DNA of 64,000 bases. Origin: Aquibacillus salsiterrae (GTDB lineage Bacteria; Bacillota; Bacilli; Bacillales; Amphibacillaceae). Every line of letters starts with the position of its first letter. The stretch's first letter is position 1. The position numbers and the translations under genes are program-made. Positions 36,314 to 45,900 of this stretch are shown piece by piece. Below the pieces are notes generated by a model that did not search any database, had not been told where the DNA came from, and saw only the letters and a program-made list of their open reading frames with translations. The stretch spans positions 90,979 to 154,978 of the forward strand of contig NZ_JAMQKC010000006.1 in NCBI RefSeq assembly GCF_028416595.1, given 5' to 3'.

Positions 36314-37375
36314 ATGAAAAGATTAGTTGTATTGGGCGGAGGTTATGGTGGACTACGGATCATCCACAAGCTGTTGGATATCGGCTTACCTTCTGACGTA
36401 CTAATTACATTGGTTGATAGAAATCCATACAATTCCTTAAAGACTGAGTTTTACGCACTTGCTGCTGGTACGACTGCAGATAGCGACGTTCGAACAGATT
36501 TTCCAAACCACCAGCAAGTCGATTTAATTTTTGGCGAAATAACGGAAATAGATGTGACGAACGAACAAGTAATTGTCGATAATGAAGAAGAACCCATTCC
36601 CTATGATTTTTTAGTGGTTGGACTTGGTTGTGAGGACAATTATCACGGTATCCCCGGCGCAGAAGAATTCACAAAAAGCGTTCAGACCATTTCAAACGCA
36701 AGAAAAGCTAATCTAGCTGTAGGGAATCTACATGCTTATGGAAAAGTTGTTGTTGTTGGTGCTGGATTAAGTGGTATTGAAGTGGCATCTGAAATTCGTG
36801 AGAGTCGTCCGGACTTAAACATTTATTTACTGGACCGAGGTTCCTCTGTATTAAGCGCTTTTGATTCCAAAATTCAATCGTATGTCGAGGATTGGTTTGA
36901 AAAAAATGATGTGGAAGTGCTTCACCATGCAAATGTCGACCAAGTTGATGAATACGGGGTGACAAACAATGGAAAAAAACTAGAAAGTGACGTTGTCATC
37001 TGGACAGCAGGTGTAAGGCCCCATCACTTAGTTCGGGCACTTCCGTTTGAAAAGGATAAGTATGAAAAAATTGTATTGAATGATTATTGCCAAGTTCCGT
37101 CACATCAAAACGTATATGTTGTTGGAGATTGTGCGTCATCGACTTACTCTCCAAGTGCACAGCTTGCCGGAAAACAAGGCGAGCAAATCGCAGAGGTTTT
37201 AGAAGCTGTTTTAAATAACCGTGAACCAAAAAAACCTAAAGCGCTCAAGTTAAAAGGGCAGCTTGGCTCACTAGGCAAGAACGATGGATTTGGTAACATG
37301 TATAACCAACCTGTAACAGGCTTATTACCTCGCTTAGCTAAATCAGGAGTATTATGGTTAAATAAACGCCACTAA
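36314..37375 (+). CDS. yutJ: YutJ-like FAD/NAD(P)-dependent oxidoreductase (NDH-2 family)
   Basis: Flavoprotein of about 353 residues in the type II NADH dehydrogenase family. FAD motif LVVLGGGYGGLRIIHKLLD at the N-terminus; NAD(P) motif VVVVGAGLSGIEVASEIRES around residue 145; second FAD motif VYVVGDCASSTYSPSAQLAG. The LVDRNPYNSLKTEFYALAAG stretch closely recalls B. subtilis YutJ. The hydrophobic C-terminal amphipathic region of true Ndh is short here, so membrane attachment is uncertain. ATG at 36314; TTG 36311 alternative. Terminator follows. Confidence 0.85.
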   Translation: MKRLVVLGGGYGGLRIIHKLLDIGLPSDVLITLVDRNPYNSLKTEFYALAAGTTADSDVRTDFPNHQQVDLIFGEITEIDVTNEQVIVDNEEEPIPYDFLVVGLGCEDNYHGIPGAEEFTKSVQTISNARKANLAVGNLHAYGKVVVVGAGLSGIEVASEIRESRPDLNIYLLDRGSSVLSAFDSKIQSYVEDWFEKNDVEVLHHANVDQVDEYGVTNNGKKLESDVVIWTAGVRPHHLVRALPFEKDKYEKIVLNDYCQVPSHQNVYVVGDCASSTYSPSAQLAGKQGEQIAEVLEAVLNNREPKKPKALKLKGQLGSLGKNDGFGNMYNQPVTGLLPRLAKSGVLWLNKRH

Positions 37376-37384
37376 CTAAAAGAG

Positions 37385-37419
37385 GGGTGCTAGGGTAATT
37401 TTATTCTAGCACCTTTTTT
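37385..37419 (+). terminator. Terminator after the YutJ-like gene
   Basis: GGTGCTAG and CTAGCACC pair across a 13-base loop and are followed by TTTTTTA. Confidence 0.9.
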
Positions 37420-37479
37420 AGCGTTAAACCGTGATTAACATACTAATTTTTTTAAACTATTCTATCTCAATTTGTTTTA

Positions 37480-37494
37480 AATTTTCTGAATATA
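37480..37494. promoter_or_regulatory. Candidate CodY box overlapping a TATAAT-like -10
   Basis: AATTTTCTGAATATA agrees with AATTTTCWGAAAATT at 13 of 15 positions and lies next to GTATAAT, about 95 bp upstream of the BASS transporter start. Tentative. Confidence 0.3.
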
Positions 37495-37589
37495 GCGTAT
37501 AATCATCAACGGGAAAATAAGTAGATAGCGTCTTGTTTTCCCATCATAGTTATCACATTCTTATTATTTTGTAAAGGAGCTGAAAATTC

Positions 37590-38555
37590 ATGAAAACACT
37601 TGAAAGAATTAGCAGTTTTGTTGGCAGCACATTTGCTATCTGGGTTTTACTCTTTGCGGTCTTATCTTTCCTTATCCCATCTGGATTTACCTGGATAGTA
37701 GCATATATTGTGCCGCTTCTCGGTATCATTATGTTTGGGATGGGCTTGACTTTATCCGCAAACGACTTTAAAGAAGTGTTTCGTCGTCCAAAAGATGTAG
37801 CCATTGGTGTAGTTGGGCAATTTACCATCATGCCACTTCTAGCATTTGCGCTTGCATCTATCCTGCCTGTGTCACCCGAGGTAGCTGTTGGTGTTATCCT
37901 AGTTGGTAGTTGCCCCGGTGGAACATCGTCAAACGTAATGACCTTTTTATCAAAAGGAGATACAGCCCTATCGGTATCAATTACTGCTGTATCAACGATT
38001 TTAGCACCAATCCTTACACCCTTATTAGTACTATTATTTGCTAGTCAGTGGTTATCTGTTTCGGCAGGCTCACTATTTGTATCCATTGTCAAAATTGTAC
38101 TTATTCCAATTATACTAGGCTTATTAGTTAAAACTCTATTAGGGGAAAAAATTGAAGCAGGAGTGAAGGCTTTACCACTTGTTTCTGTTATTGGAATTGT
38201 AGCAATTGTAGCAGCAGTTGTTGGGGCTAACCAAGAAAAAATAGCAGAAACTGGCGGCATTATCTTTGCAATTGTCGTACTTCATAATGTATTAGGATAT
38301 CTCATCGGGTATGGTCTTGCCAAGCTAATGAAAATGGACCCTGCTAAAAGAAGAGCTATATCAATTGAGGTTGGCATGCAGAACTCAGGACTTGGGGCAA
38401 CACTTGCAACTGCTCATTTTAGTCCTCTTGCAGCAGTACCTAGTGCAATATTTAGTGTATGGCACAATATTTCTGGACCAATTATTGCAACTATCTTCCG
38501 TAAGCAACAAGAAAAAGAGACCAATAACAAAGACGACGATCGCAAGTCTGCCTAG
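37590..38555 (+). CDS. Bile acid:sodium symporter family (BASS) transporter
   Basis: Membrane protein of 321 residues with about nine to ten helices. The family region VILVGSCPGGTSSNVMTFLSKGD and the paired VEVGMQNSGLGATLA motif (crossover helices binding sodium) are both present. Bacterial and plastid BASS members carry pyruvate, pantoate or other organic anions rather than bile acids; B. subtilis YocS is similar. ATG at 37590 behind AAAGGAGCTG. Terminator-like hairpin follows at 38651. Confidence 0.9.
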   Translation: MKTLERISSFVGSTFAIWVLLFAVLSFLIPSGFTWIVAYIVPLLGIIMFGMGLTLSANDFKEVFRRPKDVAIGVVGQFTIMPLLAFALASILPVSPEVAVGVILVGSCPGGTSSNVMTFLSKGDTALSVSITAVSTILAPILTPLLVLLFASQWLSVSAGSLFVSIVKIVLIPIILGLLVKTLLGEKIEAGVKALPLVSVIGIVAIVAAVVGANQEKIAETGGIIFAIVVLHNVLGYLIGYGLAKLMKMDPAKRRAISIEVGMQNSGLGATLATAHFSPLAAVPSAIFSVWHNISGPIIATIFRKQQEKETNNKDDDRKSA

Positions 38556-38698
38556 ATTTGCATTAGCGTAGACTTTTGAATATTGGTTGGATTCTTTTAT
38601 ATTTTCTTATCTAATAAGAAAAAGGATCGTTCATTAGGAAATTAAAGCCAAGCGGCATTTCTTTTGTTAGACAATACTAACACTAGGAATGCCGTTTT
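38556..38698 (+). terminator. Degenerate BOX-like right end and terminator after the BASS gene
   Basis: 38563-38625 is a poor copy of the family (TTGGATTCTTTTATATTTTC). At 38651-38698 CGGCATTTC and GGAATGCCG pair and are followed by TTTTTA, a plausible terminator. Confidence 0.6.
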
Positions 38699-38818
38699 TA
38701 CCAATACCCCTTACGAATCGCAACAATGCCCCTTAATAATGAGAGCGTTTTACTTAACGAAGTCATATTTTATGTGGTATATTTATACAATTAACTTTAG
38801 ACTAATTAAAAGGGATGA

Positions 38819-40015
38819 GTGATATTGGACTATTTAGGCAAACAAATACGTTTTTTGAAGGCGCTCTCTTTTATTCATTTTGGTGGTAAAGCTATTATTC
38901 TCCCATTCTTGCCATTATTCTTGTACAATCAGAATTTTTCCTCAATAGAGATTGGCACAATTATGGGCGTCTCACCACTTGTAAGTATTTTTGCACAGCC
39001 ATTTGTCGGTTATTTGAGTGACAAGTACAAGACGATTAAGCGAATATTATTAATCCTTTATTTCGCCGTACTCGCAGCTAGTTTCGGTGTGTTTTTCAAT
39101 GGAGCCTTCTGGGTGGTATTTATATCCTTTATTTCATTCCACTTTGCCTTATCTCCCTGTACCCCTCTACTCGACAGCATGACAATTAAAAGTCTCGGAC
39201 CAAAACGCCAAGGAGATTACGGTAAAGTTAGATTATGGGGATCGGTCGGTTTTTTTGTCACAGCAGTCATCTCTGGACCGGTTCTTACATGGGTTGGTAT
39301 TGAAAAAATTTACATTTTATTTTGGGTCATCACTTTATTAACTATTTTCCTCGTCTATTACTTAAAGGACCAAAATCAATCCTCCACACCAGTAAACTTA
39401 AAAGGGGTTAAACAAGTCGTCGGCAACAAACCTTTTATGCTATTTCTATCCCTTTGCTTATTAGTCATGATTCCACATCGGACCAATGACACGATGGTCG
39501 TGCTCCATTTAGAAAATCTTGGTGCAACCACCGTCTTGATCGGGATGGCTTTTGCTTTAGCTGCGATAAGTGAGGTGCCTGTTTTCTACTTTTTAAGTAA
39601 ACGTGTAAAACAAACAAATCCTTTACTCCTGCTCGGAATTGTTGCAGCGCTCTATACTGTTCGGTGGACATTGTATGGAATGATTGCCTCACCTGTACTT
39701 GTAACAGTAATGCAACTATCACAAGGGATTACGTTCGGTTTGTTCTGGTTAGTTGCCCTACAAACAGCTGTCAGTTTTGTACCGAACCATTTAAGAAGCA
39801 CTGGGCAAGCCTTACTTACTTCTGTAAGTTTTGGAATTGGTGGAGCTATTGGGGGAACTGTCGGGGGATGGTTATTTGATACGGTAGGCTCGATGGTAAT
39901 GTACCGCCTGATGGGGCTTCTTACTTTCATTGCAACCATATCCATTTTCATTCTGTACCGGGCTTCGGTACAGAAAGAAACAGCAATCGCCAAAGGAAGA
40001 CTAGCCAATCATTAA
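38819..40015 (+). CDS. MFS transporter (12 helices)
   Basis: Major facilitator of 398 residues, of the MFS_1-like/nucleoside-H+ symporter-like branch. It shows an N-terminal GKAIILPFLPLFLYNQNFS, the motif-A-like loop GYLSDKYKTIKR between helices 2 and 3, KVRLWGSVGFF at the start of helix 5 and GGAIGGTVGGWLFD in the C-half. Start is the GTG at 38819 or the TTG at 38825; AAGGGATGAG supports both. Substrate unknown. It ends about 80 bp from the convergent FAD oxidase paralogue. Confidence 0.87.
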   Translation: MILDYLGKQIRFLKALSFIHFGGKAIILPFLPLFLYNQNFSSIEIGTIMGVSPLVSIFAQPFVGYLSDKYKTIKRILLILYFAVLAASFGVFFNGAFWVVFISFISFHFALSPCTPLLDSMTIKSLGPKRQGDYGKVRLWGSVGFFVTAVISGPVLTWVGIEKIYILFWVITLLTIFLVYYLKDQNQSSTPVNLKGVKQVVGNKPFMLFLSLCLLVMIPHRTNDTMVVLHLENLGATTVLIGMAFALAAISEVPVFYFLSKRVKQTNPLLLLGIVAALYTVRWTLYGMIASPVLVTVMQLSQGITFGLFWLVALQTAVSFVPNHLRSTGQALLTSVSFGIGGAIGGTVGGWLFDTVGSMVMYRLMGLLTFIATISIFILYRASVQKETAIAKGRLANH

Positions 40016-40096
40016 AACACTGACCCCACCAGTTAGCAGTAGGTGAGACATGACTACCGTTTGAATGTATAAAAGCGCGCACTACACTACGTCTTA

Positions 40097-41212
40097 TCAT
40101 CCAAATGCGTTAGCAACGTCATAATCCTTTATATTGATTGACACCGACTGATTCATCACAAATCGAGCAAGCTCCTTACCTAGATAAGGACCACTAGTAA
40201 GACCTGATGCACCAAGGCCATTGGCAACATACAATCCATCATATCCAGGAACTTGCCCTATGATTGGTAAGTGCCCTGGGGTGAAGGGCCGAAAACCAAC
40301 CTTTGTATCCACATAAGTAGCGGAGGCTAAACCTGGGGCAACCTTCAATGCTTTTTCAAAAATTTCAAACACACCACTCATCGTAATTCGGTTGTCTAGG
40401 CCCACGTCATCTTCCTGTGTAGCACCTACAACAATTTTCCCATTTCCAAAAGTAAGCATGTATTGCTGATATGGCGGCAAAACAATCGGCCATTTACTCG
40501 TATCCGTATCAGGCATTTGCAAATGGACAATTTGTGCCTTTTGCGGCTTCACTAAAAAATTTAAGCCAACTGATTCAAGGAGTTGCCTCGACCATACACC
40601 GCCTGTCACGATCACTTTTTCCGCACGGTAGGAACGACCACTAACAGTAACTCCTGTAACCTTAGAATCATCTACTTCCAATGAAGCATCCCCGTTCAAA
40701 AATTCTAAGCCTTTTGCTTTCCCACCACGAATAAGCGCATCTCTTAACTCGGCCCCATTCACACGTGCTGCACCACTTATGTGGACCGCCCCATATACAT
40801 CCTTTAGCGGTGGAAACAGTTTCTTCGTCTCCACTTTTGATAATCTAGTAACCTCTCCCATTTCCGGGGTGGATGCTTGTCTTTTTAAAGCTACTTCCAT
40901 TTTCCTATCTAGTTTCTCATCGGTATCAAACACATTAATTGCACCTACTTGGTGATAGCCGGTAGTTGATTCCCCATTTGCTTTTAATTGTGCCACTAAC
41001 TTAGGGTAATACTTAGCACCTGCTTCGACTAGTTTATACCAAGCTTTATTATAACGATTGGTTAGCCATGGACAAATAATTCCCGCTGCAGCATTCGTTG
41101 CCTGACCAGGGTCATTACGATCAATTAAAAGCACGTCTTCACCTTCGTTTGTCAGATGATAAGCAGTAGATGCACCAAGAATTCCGGCACCAATAATGAT
41201 GTAAGATGGCAT
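40097..41212 (-). CDS. FAD-dependent amino-acid oxidase-like protein (DAO family), copy B
   Basis: About 371 residues and a close paralogue of the protein at 5831-6958: both share ILG.ST.YHL in the FAD fold, GQAT.AAAGI.CPWL, LFPPL in the middle and VANGLG.SGLT.GPYLG at the C-terminus. The FAD motif is YIIIGAGILGASTAYHL. The ATG at 41212 follows AAAGGGGATTAC; the upstream ATG at 41245 would add an unrelated 11 residues. Substrate unknown. Confidence 0.85.
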   Translation of the reverse strand: MPSYIIIGAGILGASTAYHLTNEGEDVLLIDRNDPGQATNAAAGIICPWLTNRYNKAWYKLVEAGAKYYPKLVAQLKANGESTTGYHQVGAINVFDTDEKLDRKMEVALKRQASTPEMGEVTRLSKVETKKLFPPLKDVYGAVHISGAARVNGAELRDALIRGGKAKGLEFLNGDASLEVDDSKVTGVTVSGRSYRAEKVIVTGGVWSRQLLESVGLNFLVKPQKAQIVHLQMPDTDTSKWPIVLPPYQQYMLTFGNGKIVVGATQEDDVGLDNRITMSGVFEIFEKALKVAPGLASATYVDTKVGFRPFTPGHLPIIGQVPGYDGLYVANGLGASGLTSGPYLGKELARFVMNQSVSINIKDYDVANAFG

Positions 41213-41685
41213 GTAATCCCCTTTTCCATTTGAATTTATTTTCATTGTACTATACTTGCCTTAGTTCCTCTAATCTAACAGGTAGATAGAATATAAAGAT
41301 AATTATAATCTGGAAATAGAATATGGAAAGCGCAAGTCGTGCTAGAGTGAACGTTGCTGACTTTACTTGTTAATCCACATCAAGCAGATTACATATGTAC
41401 TAGACAATTAAAAAATGTTATTGACCTCAATGATGACTTGTATTAATCTATATCTACAGCTTGATAGCACGTTATCACGCCTCAAAGGGAAATAGTATAC
41501 ACGTTGTCGTCAAGTCATTGCTTTGGCAACATTTTTATTGTTTACTTAGGCCTTTGCCAAATCGGTAAAGGTGAAATCATAGATAGCAGCCTTTATCTGG
41601 ATTTGTGGTTAAGGTTTTTTTATTCTTTTATCCATCCGATCGTTATTATTTAAAAGCCGATATCAAAACAACATCCGGAGGTTTC
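41213..41685. other. Gene-free stretch before the Spo0M-like gene
   Basis: About 470 bp. 41327-41347 (AAAGCGCAAGTCGTGCTAGAG) is a fragment of the BOX-like family. I see no further repeat, RNA structure or ORF with a ribosome site here. Confidence 0.5.
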
Positions 41686-42075
41686 TTGAAAGTGATTAAC
41701 AAATTACTAGTATTATTTAAAATTGGTTCACCAAAAATTAATTTGCAATTACAAAACTATGAATTAAAGCCTGGTGAATGTGTTTCTGGTTCTTTCCTTC
41801 TACAAGGTGGCTGGGTCAAACAGAAAATAAAGCGGTTAGAATGTGATTTGGTAAGAGAATGCACAGGGCAAAAGCCAGAAGTCATTGAACCTGTCAAAAC
41901 ACTGTTAATGTCGCAAACCATTGAATTAAACGAACGTACAGAAATTCCCTTTTCCTATACGTTACCAAAGGCATTAACACCAACTTCAGATAACGTGTCC
42001 TACCGATTACTTACTAAATTAGTCTTCACCGATGACAAGAAATCAATAGATCATGATGAAATCGTGGTAAAGTAG
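41686..42075 (+). CDS. Spo0M-like protein, single arrestin-type half
   Basis: About 129 residues resembling the N-terminal half of the sporulation-control protein Spo0M (arrestin-like beta sandwich): KIGSPKINLQLQNYELKPGE, GSFLLQGGWVKQKIKRLECD and the FSYTLPKALTPTSDNVSYRL region. Full Spo0M is about twice as long, so this is a one-domain version or a truncated copy. The start is taken as the TTG at 41686 behind CCGGAGG (six bases); the longer frame from 41605 has no such site. A terminator follows directly. Confidence 0.75.
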   Translation: MKVINKLLVLFKIGSPKINLQLQNYELKPGECVSGSFLLQGGWVKQKIKRLECDLVRECTGQKPEVIEPVKTLLMSQTIELNERTEIPFSYTLPKALTPTSDNVSYRLLTKLVFTDDKKSIDHDEIVVK

Positions 42076-42084
42076 TAGCTTCTA

Positions 42085-42112
42085 AAACCACTGCACAGTG
42101 CGGTGGTTTTTT
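42085..42112 (+). terminator. Terminator after the Spo0M-like gene
   Basis: AACCAC and GGTGGTT pair with a small internal loop containing CACAGTG and are followed by TTTTT. Confidence 0.8.
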
Positions 42113-42352
42113 AATGTGCTTTTTTAAACCTTAGTGATTATTGTGTTGTATCTGGTACAGTCATATCCGTATGCATTAACAGCCCGTTAGTTAAGTCACT
42201 AAGGAACTGTTCTTTACCAATAAATCAACCATTCTGGCAAGTTTTAAACCATGTAAACTCTTATCCAGTTCCTTTCCACTTTATCCTAACTACTTTTCCT
42301 TAGCTTTTACTGTATAATTATCATCGTATGTCAGTATCAAAGGGGGTATTTG

Positions 42353-42679
42353 ATGATCTATGCCATTGTATTGTTTATCTTAGCTGGATTAGCAGAAATT
42401 GGTGGAGGTTATCTAATTTGGCTTTGGATAAGAGAAGGGCAGCCATTCTACTTGGGGGCTTTCGGAGGAATCTTTTTGGCATTATATGGTGTTATTGCTA
42501 CGTTACAAACATTTCCGTCATTCGGAAGAGTGTATGCAGCCTATGGAGGGGTATTTATCGTTCTTTCTATTTTATGGGGATGGTTAATTGATAAAAAAAC
42601 ACCTGATTTATACGACTGGATAGGTGCAGGTATTTGTGTAGTCGGGGTTTCAGTCATGTTATTAGCACCTCGTCAATAA
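42353..42679 (+). CDS. ynfA: YnfA-family (UPF0060) small membrane protein
   Basis: Four-helix membrane protein of 108 residues, related in size and topology to small multidrug resistance transporters. Family sequence [20 protein letters not shown] with the membrane Glu, then [22 protein letters not shown] and [20 protein letters not shown]. Possible efflux of cationic compounds is reported for YnfA in enterics; here it is inferred. The ATG at 42353 follows AAAGGGGG; the TTG at 42350 is an alternative. Confidence 0.9.
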   Translation: MIYAIVLFILAGLAEIGGGYLIWLWIREGQPFYLGAFGGIFLALYGVIATLQTFPSFGRVYAAYGGVFIVLSILWGWLIDKKTPDLYDWIGAGICVVGVSVMLLAPRQ

Positions 42680-42866
42680 GATGATGTATCCATAAATGCT
42701 ATTATGTTTCATTCACCCTTGGTGCTAGAGCCTTGTCAGGCGTCAGGCATAAGTCTACACCCTGACGCAGCGGTTTTCCCGCAGAAGGGATTCACTTATG
42801 ACCTAACAGGACAGTTTGAAGAATGGAAAGTATCGTTTAAGAATTTGATACGATTACGAGTAACGA

Positions 42867-44267
42867 TCAATCTAGTGGGAAAGAAATCTGAACCTTCGTC
42901 CATTTCCCATACACACTATCGACTTCAATCGTTCCTCGATAAATATCCAACAATCTAGTCGCAATTGATAAACCTAAGCCATTGCCACCGTGCTTTCTAC
43001 TTCTTGCCTTATCAACACGATAAAAACGATTACGTACGAAAGGCAATTCTTCTTTCGGAATACCTACTCCAAAGTCTTTAACCTCAATCGTTAATTGTTT
43101 ATTCGTGTGTTTTACGTTTATCTGAATGACCTTTTCATTTGTGGAGTATTTAATGGCGTTGTCTAACAATATAATCATTATTTGTTCAAGATGACTCTTC
43201 AAAATTTTCAAGGTGAATTCCGTATCTATATCCATAGTAGAGGATATTTCAAAATCATTATTTACTGTTTGAAAATTTTCTATAATATCCAACAAACTAT
43301 CTTTTAAATTGACTTCCTCCAAAAGGCTTTGGTTTATTGTGGATTCTTCCACTCTTGATAGAGTCAATAATTCCGAAACAAGGTGAATAAGTCTATTTGT
43401 TTCATTTAAACTTAAATAAATAGAGCGTTCCAATACTTTTGGATTATCCTTCCCCCAGCGATGGATCAATGATAAATGTCCATGGATGATAGACAGCGGC
43501 GTTTTTAGTTCATGTGATGCATCTTCTGCAAATTGTTGTTGCTGATGAAAGGACTGTTCTAAATTGTCCATTAGTTCGTTAAACATAATCCCTAACTCTG
43601 TCATTTCATCACGTTGTTTATTAATCTGAACCCTTTCCTTTAAACCATTTTCTTTTATTCTTTTCATCGTTCTAATCATTGAATTAATTGGCTTTAATAG
43701 TTGAAAGGAAATAAGTCTGCCACCGAGTAAACTGAGGAGAATGGCAACGAATCCAGTTACGATTACCAACATAAGTATTTGATTAATCAAACTATCGAAG
43801 TTTTCTAAATTACGAACTATTTCTACTGTCCCTTTAAACCCATTTACTTCAATTGGTTTCCTAAATATTAACAATCGGTCGCCTTTTGGAGTAAGTTCCA
43901 TTAGCTCCTCTTTGGTCACATTTTTCGGAGATACCCAGCCTTGTGGTACCTCATCCGATATCGTAAATAACGGTGAATTGTTTTCCCGGACAATCCTGAT
44001 CAGTTGATACTTTTCATTTAGAACGTCTAGATAGTCCTCACTTCCCGAAACATTCCCTATAAAAGTCGAGTCTTGAATGTAGGAAGTTACTTCTTGCATC
44101 TTCTTTTGAATAGTTTGTTTTTCTTGATCAACCACCCAGTTTTGAATAACAAAATACTGTAAGAAAGTATAGGAAAGAAATAAAAAGAGAATTAAAAATG
44201 CAGCCCATAAAGTTAATTTCCATTTAATATTGATTTGGATTGGAATTAAGTCTTTTAATGCTTTCAT
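42867..44267 (-). CDS. Sensor histidine kinase (YkoH-like)
   Basis: Membrane sensor of 466 residues. Helix 1 spans about 16-38; an extracytoplasmic sensor loop of roughly 130 residues follows; helix 2 lies near 165-187, then a HAMP domain. The H-box is EDASHELKTPLSIIHGH, the N-box LLDNAIKYS, G1 DFGVGIP and G2 GNGLGLSIA. Its ATG overlaps the regulator's stop (ATGA). With the upstream PepSY protein the set resembles B. subtilis YkoG-YkoH-YkoI. The signal is unknown. Confidence 0.9.
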   Translation of the reverse strand: MKALKDLIPIQINIKWKLTLWAAFLILFLFLSYTFLQYFVIQNWVVDQEKQTIQKKMQEVTSYIQDSTFIGNVSGSEDYLDVLNEKYQLIRIVRENNSPLFTISDEVPQGWVSPKNVTKEELMELTPKGDRLLIFRKPIEVNGFKGTVEIVRNLENFDSLINQILMLVIVTGFVAILLSLLGGRLISFQLLKPINSMIRTMKRIKENGLKERVQINKQRDEMTELGIMFNELMDNLEQSFHQQQQFAEDASHELKTPLSIIHGHLSLIHRWGKDNPKVLERSIYLSLNETNRLIHLVSELLTLSRVEESTINQSLLEEVNLKDSLLDIIENFQTVNNDFEISSTMDIDTEFTLKILKSHLEQIMIILLDNAIKYSTNEKVIQINVKHTNKQLTIEVKDFGVGIPKEELPFVRNRFYRVDKARSRKHGGNGLGLSIATRLLDIYRGTIEVDSVYGKWTKVQISFPLD

Positions 44268-44938
44268 TCTCTCATCACGTACCCCATTCCTCTCTTTGTT
44301 TGAATATAGCTTTCTTTATCGGCAGAATCCAATTTATTGCGCAAGTGTCTTACATAGACATCAACGACATTTGTTTCAATTTCTGCATTATAGCCCCAAA
44401 TATTTTCAAGAAGAACCTCTCTTGTTAAGACACGATTGATATTCTTCATAAACATGAACAACAAGTCATATTCCTTTTTCGTTAATTCGATCAATTTTTC
44501 GCCCTTTTTTAATATTCTTGATTCTATATTCAACTCTAAATCTTTAAATTGTAAAAGCAAGGAAGGTAAATCATTTCGCTTTTCTTCCCTTCTCATAATC
44601 ACTCTGATTCTGGCTAGTAATTCTTCAATTGCAAATGGCTTAGCAATATAATCGTCCGCGCCACTATCGAGCCCGAGTACCCGGTCCATCACGCTGTCCC
44701 TTGCCGTAATCATGATAATTGGAATATCCTTTACAGCTTTTAATCTTCTACATACTTCGATACCATTTAATTTAGGTAACATCAAATCCAACAGGACGAT
44801 ATCCCATTTTCTATCTAGTGCAAGTTCAAGACCCTCTCTACCGTCGTAAGCAGCCGTTACATTGTAGCCTTCATGTGATAATTCAAGTACAATAAATTCT
44901 GATAACGCATCTTCATCTTCAATTACTAATACATCCAC
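44264..44938 (-). CDS. OmpR-family response regulator (YkoG-like)
   Basis: DNA-binding regulator of 224 residues. The receiver has the acidic pocket VIEDED, phosphoacceptor Asp in IVLLDLMLPKLNG, Thr in IMITARD and Lys in DYIAKPF. The C-terminal winged helix has LTKKEYDLLFMFMKN and VDVYVRHLRNKLD. Start is a GTG at 44938 behind GGAGG. It is coupled to the kinase gene by a 4-bp overlap. Likely targets include the PepSY gene just upstream, an inference from position. Confidence 0.93.
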   Translation of the reverse strand: MDVLVIEDEDALSEFIVLELSHEGYNVTAAYDGREGLELALDRKWDIVLLDLMLPKLNGIEVCRRLKAVKDIPIIMITARDSVMDRVLGLDSGADDYIAKPFAIEELLARIRVIMRREEKRNDLPSLLLQFKDLELNIESRILKKGEKLIELTKKEYDLLFMFMKNINRVLTREVLLENIWGYNAEIETNVVDVYVRHLRNKLDSADKESYIQTKRGMGYVMRE

Positions 44939-45140
44939 ATTATAACCTCCACATGCATCACCTAGTTTAACCTACTTTTTTTGATTGATTTCAATGACAT
45001 TATTATCTTAAACCAAACAGAAAAGATGTGATACAAAAATATATTGCATAGGTAGAAGCATTGTTTGACTAATAACTTCGACCGACGTGCCACGTAGTTG
45101 TACTAGAGTCTTTAATCAAAGCCTTTTAATCTTATGAATA

Positions 45141-45168
45141 AATCCTACCTGCATAGGCAGGTAGGATT
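45141..45168 (-). terminator. Hairpin after the PepSY gene
   Basis: AATCCTACCTGC and GCAGGTAGGATT form a perfect 12-bp stem with a 4-base loop. The U-tract is weak, so partial readthrough into the regulator gene is possible. Confidence 0.7.
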
Positions 45169-45185
45169 GTTATTGCTGTTTCTAC

Positions 45186-45593
45186 TTATTCTTCATCATC
45201 AATCTCATTGTCGGATTCTTGTTCATCTTCTCCATTTTCTTCATCTTCATCATCTTTATCAACCTTTACAACCTTACCTGTTTTAGCATCTACCTTCACA
45301 TCTTGCTTTTCACCTTGGTCATCGGTTACTTCCACACCGTAAACAACTGTGCCATCTTCATTTTCTAGTTCTGTATCTCCTGCTGTTCCTTTTACTTCCT
45401 GCAACGCCACTGTAATAGCCTGTTCCTCTGTAATAGTTGCTTCTTTTTCTAGCTGTTTTTGTTCCTTTTGGTCCGAGACCTCTACTTTACTATTATCAGT
45501 CGCTGCAAATACTGAACTATTTAAAACGGTACCTGCCAATCCTCCTCCTGCAATTGCTACTGCCAATGCTGGTACAATAAACTTTTTCTTCAT
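45186..45593 (-). CDS. Secreted PepSY-domain protein
   Basis: Protein of 135 residues with a signal peptide (KKKFIVPALAVAIAGGGLAG) and probable cleavage after SSVFA. The mature part has one PepSY domain: ITEEQAITVALQEVKGTAGD, then a VYGVEVTDDQGEKQDVKVDA strand pair and KVVKVDKDDE. The tail is very acidic, almost all Asp and Glu. PepSY domains are thought to inhibit proteases or bind ligands outside the cell. Its position upstream of the two-component genes parallels ykoI. Confidence 0.85.
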   Translation of the reverse strand: MKKKFIVPALAVAIAGGGLAGTVLNSSVFAATDNSKVEVSDQKEQKQLEKEATITEEQAITVALQEVKGTAGDTELENEDGTVVYGVEVTDDQGEKQDVKVDAKTGKVVKVDKDDEDEENGEDEQESDNEIDDEE

Positions 45594-45855
45594 TTGTCTT
45601 CCTCCTTGAATATTTTATTTGGTACATTCTTATCTTAATCCTCTACGATGAAGGAAGTCTGAACTGAAATTAAAATTAACTTAACCTTTACATGAAATTT
45701 TTTTCATAATCACGAATAATCGTTTTTTTCGGTCACTCCATTTCGTCTACTTGGCGAGCTACGGCAAGATTAAGCGGAAAATTAATGTGGCGTTTTTTGC
45801 GACGAATATTTCTTACTTAAGACCTCAAGGGAGCACTTGGATTTTTTAAAATCTA

Positions 45856-45892
45856 AAAAGGGTACCTTCATAACTGAAGAGATACCCTTTTT
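45856..45892 (-). terminator. Terminator after the DUF3231 gene
   Basis: AAAAAGGGTA and TACCCTTTTT with inner CTTCA/TGAAG pairing; A and T runs on both sides. Confidence 0.85.
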
Positions 45893-45900
45893 ACCATTCA

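Noticed and set aside
41605..41685. Longer start for the Spo0M-like gene
   Set aside because: The GTG at 41605 has no ribosome site and the added residues do not look like the family N-terminus.
42328..42591. 87-aa ORF over ynfA
   Set aside because: Out-of-frame shadow; the ynfA frame has the family sequence.
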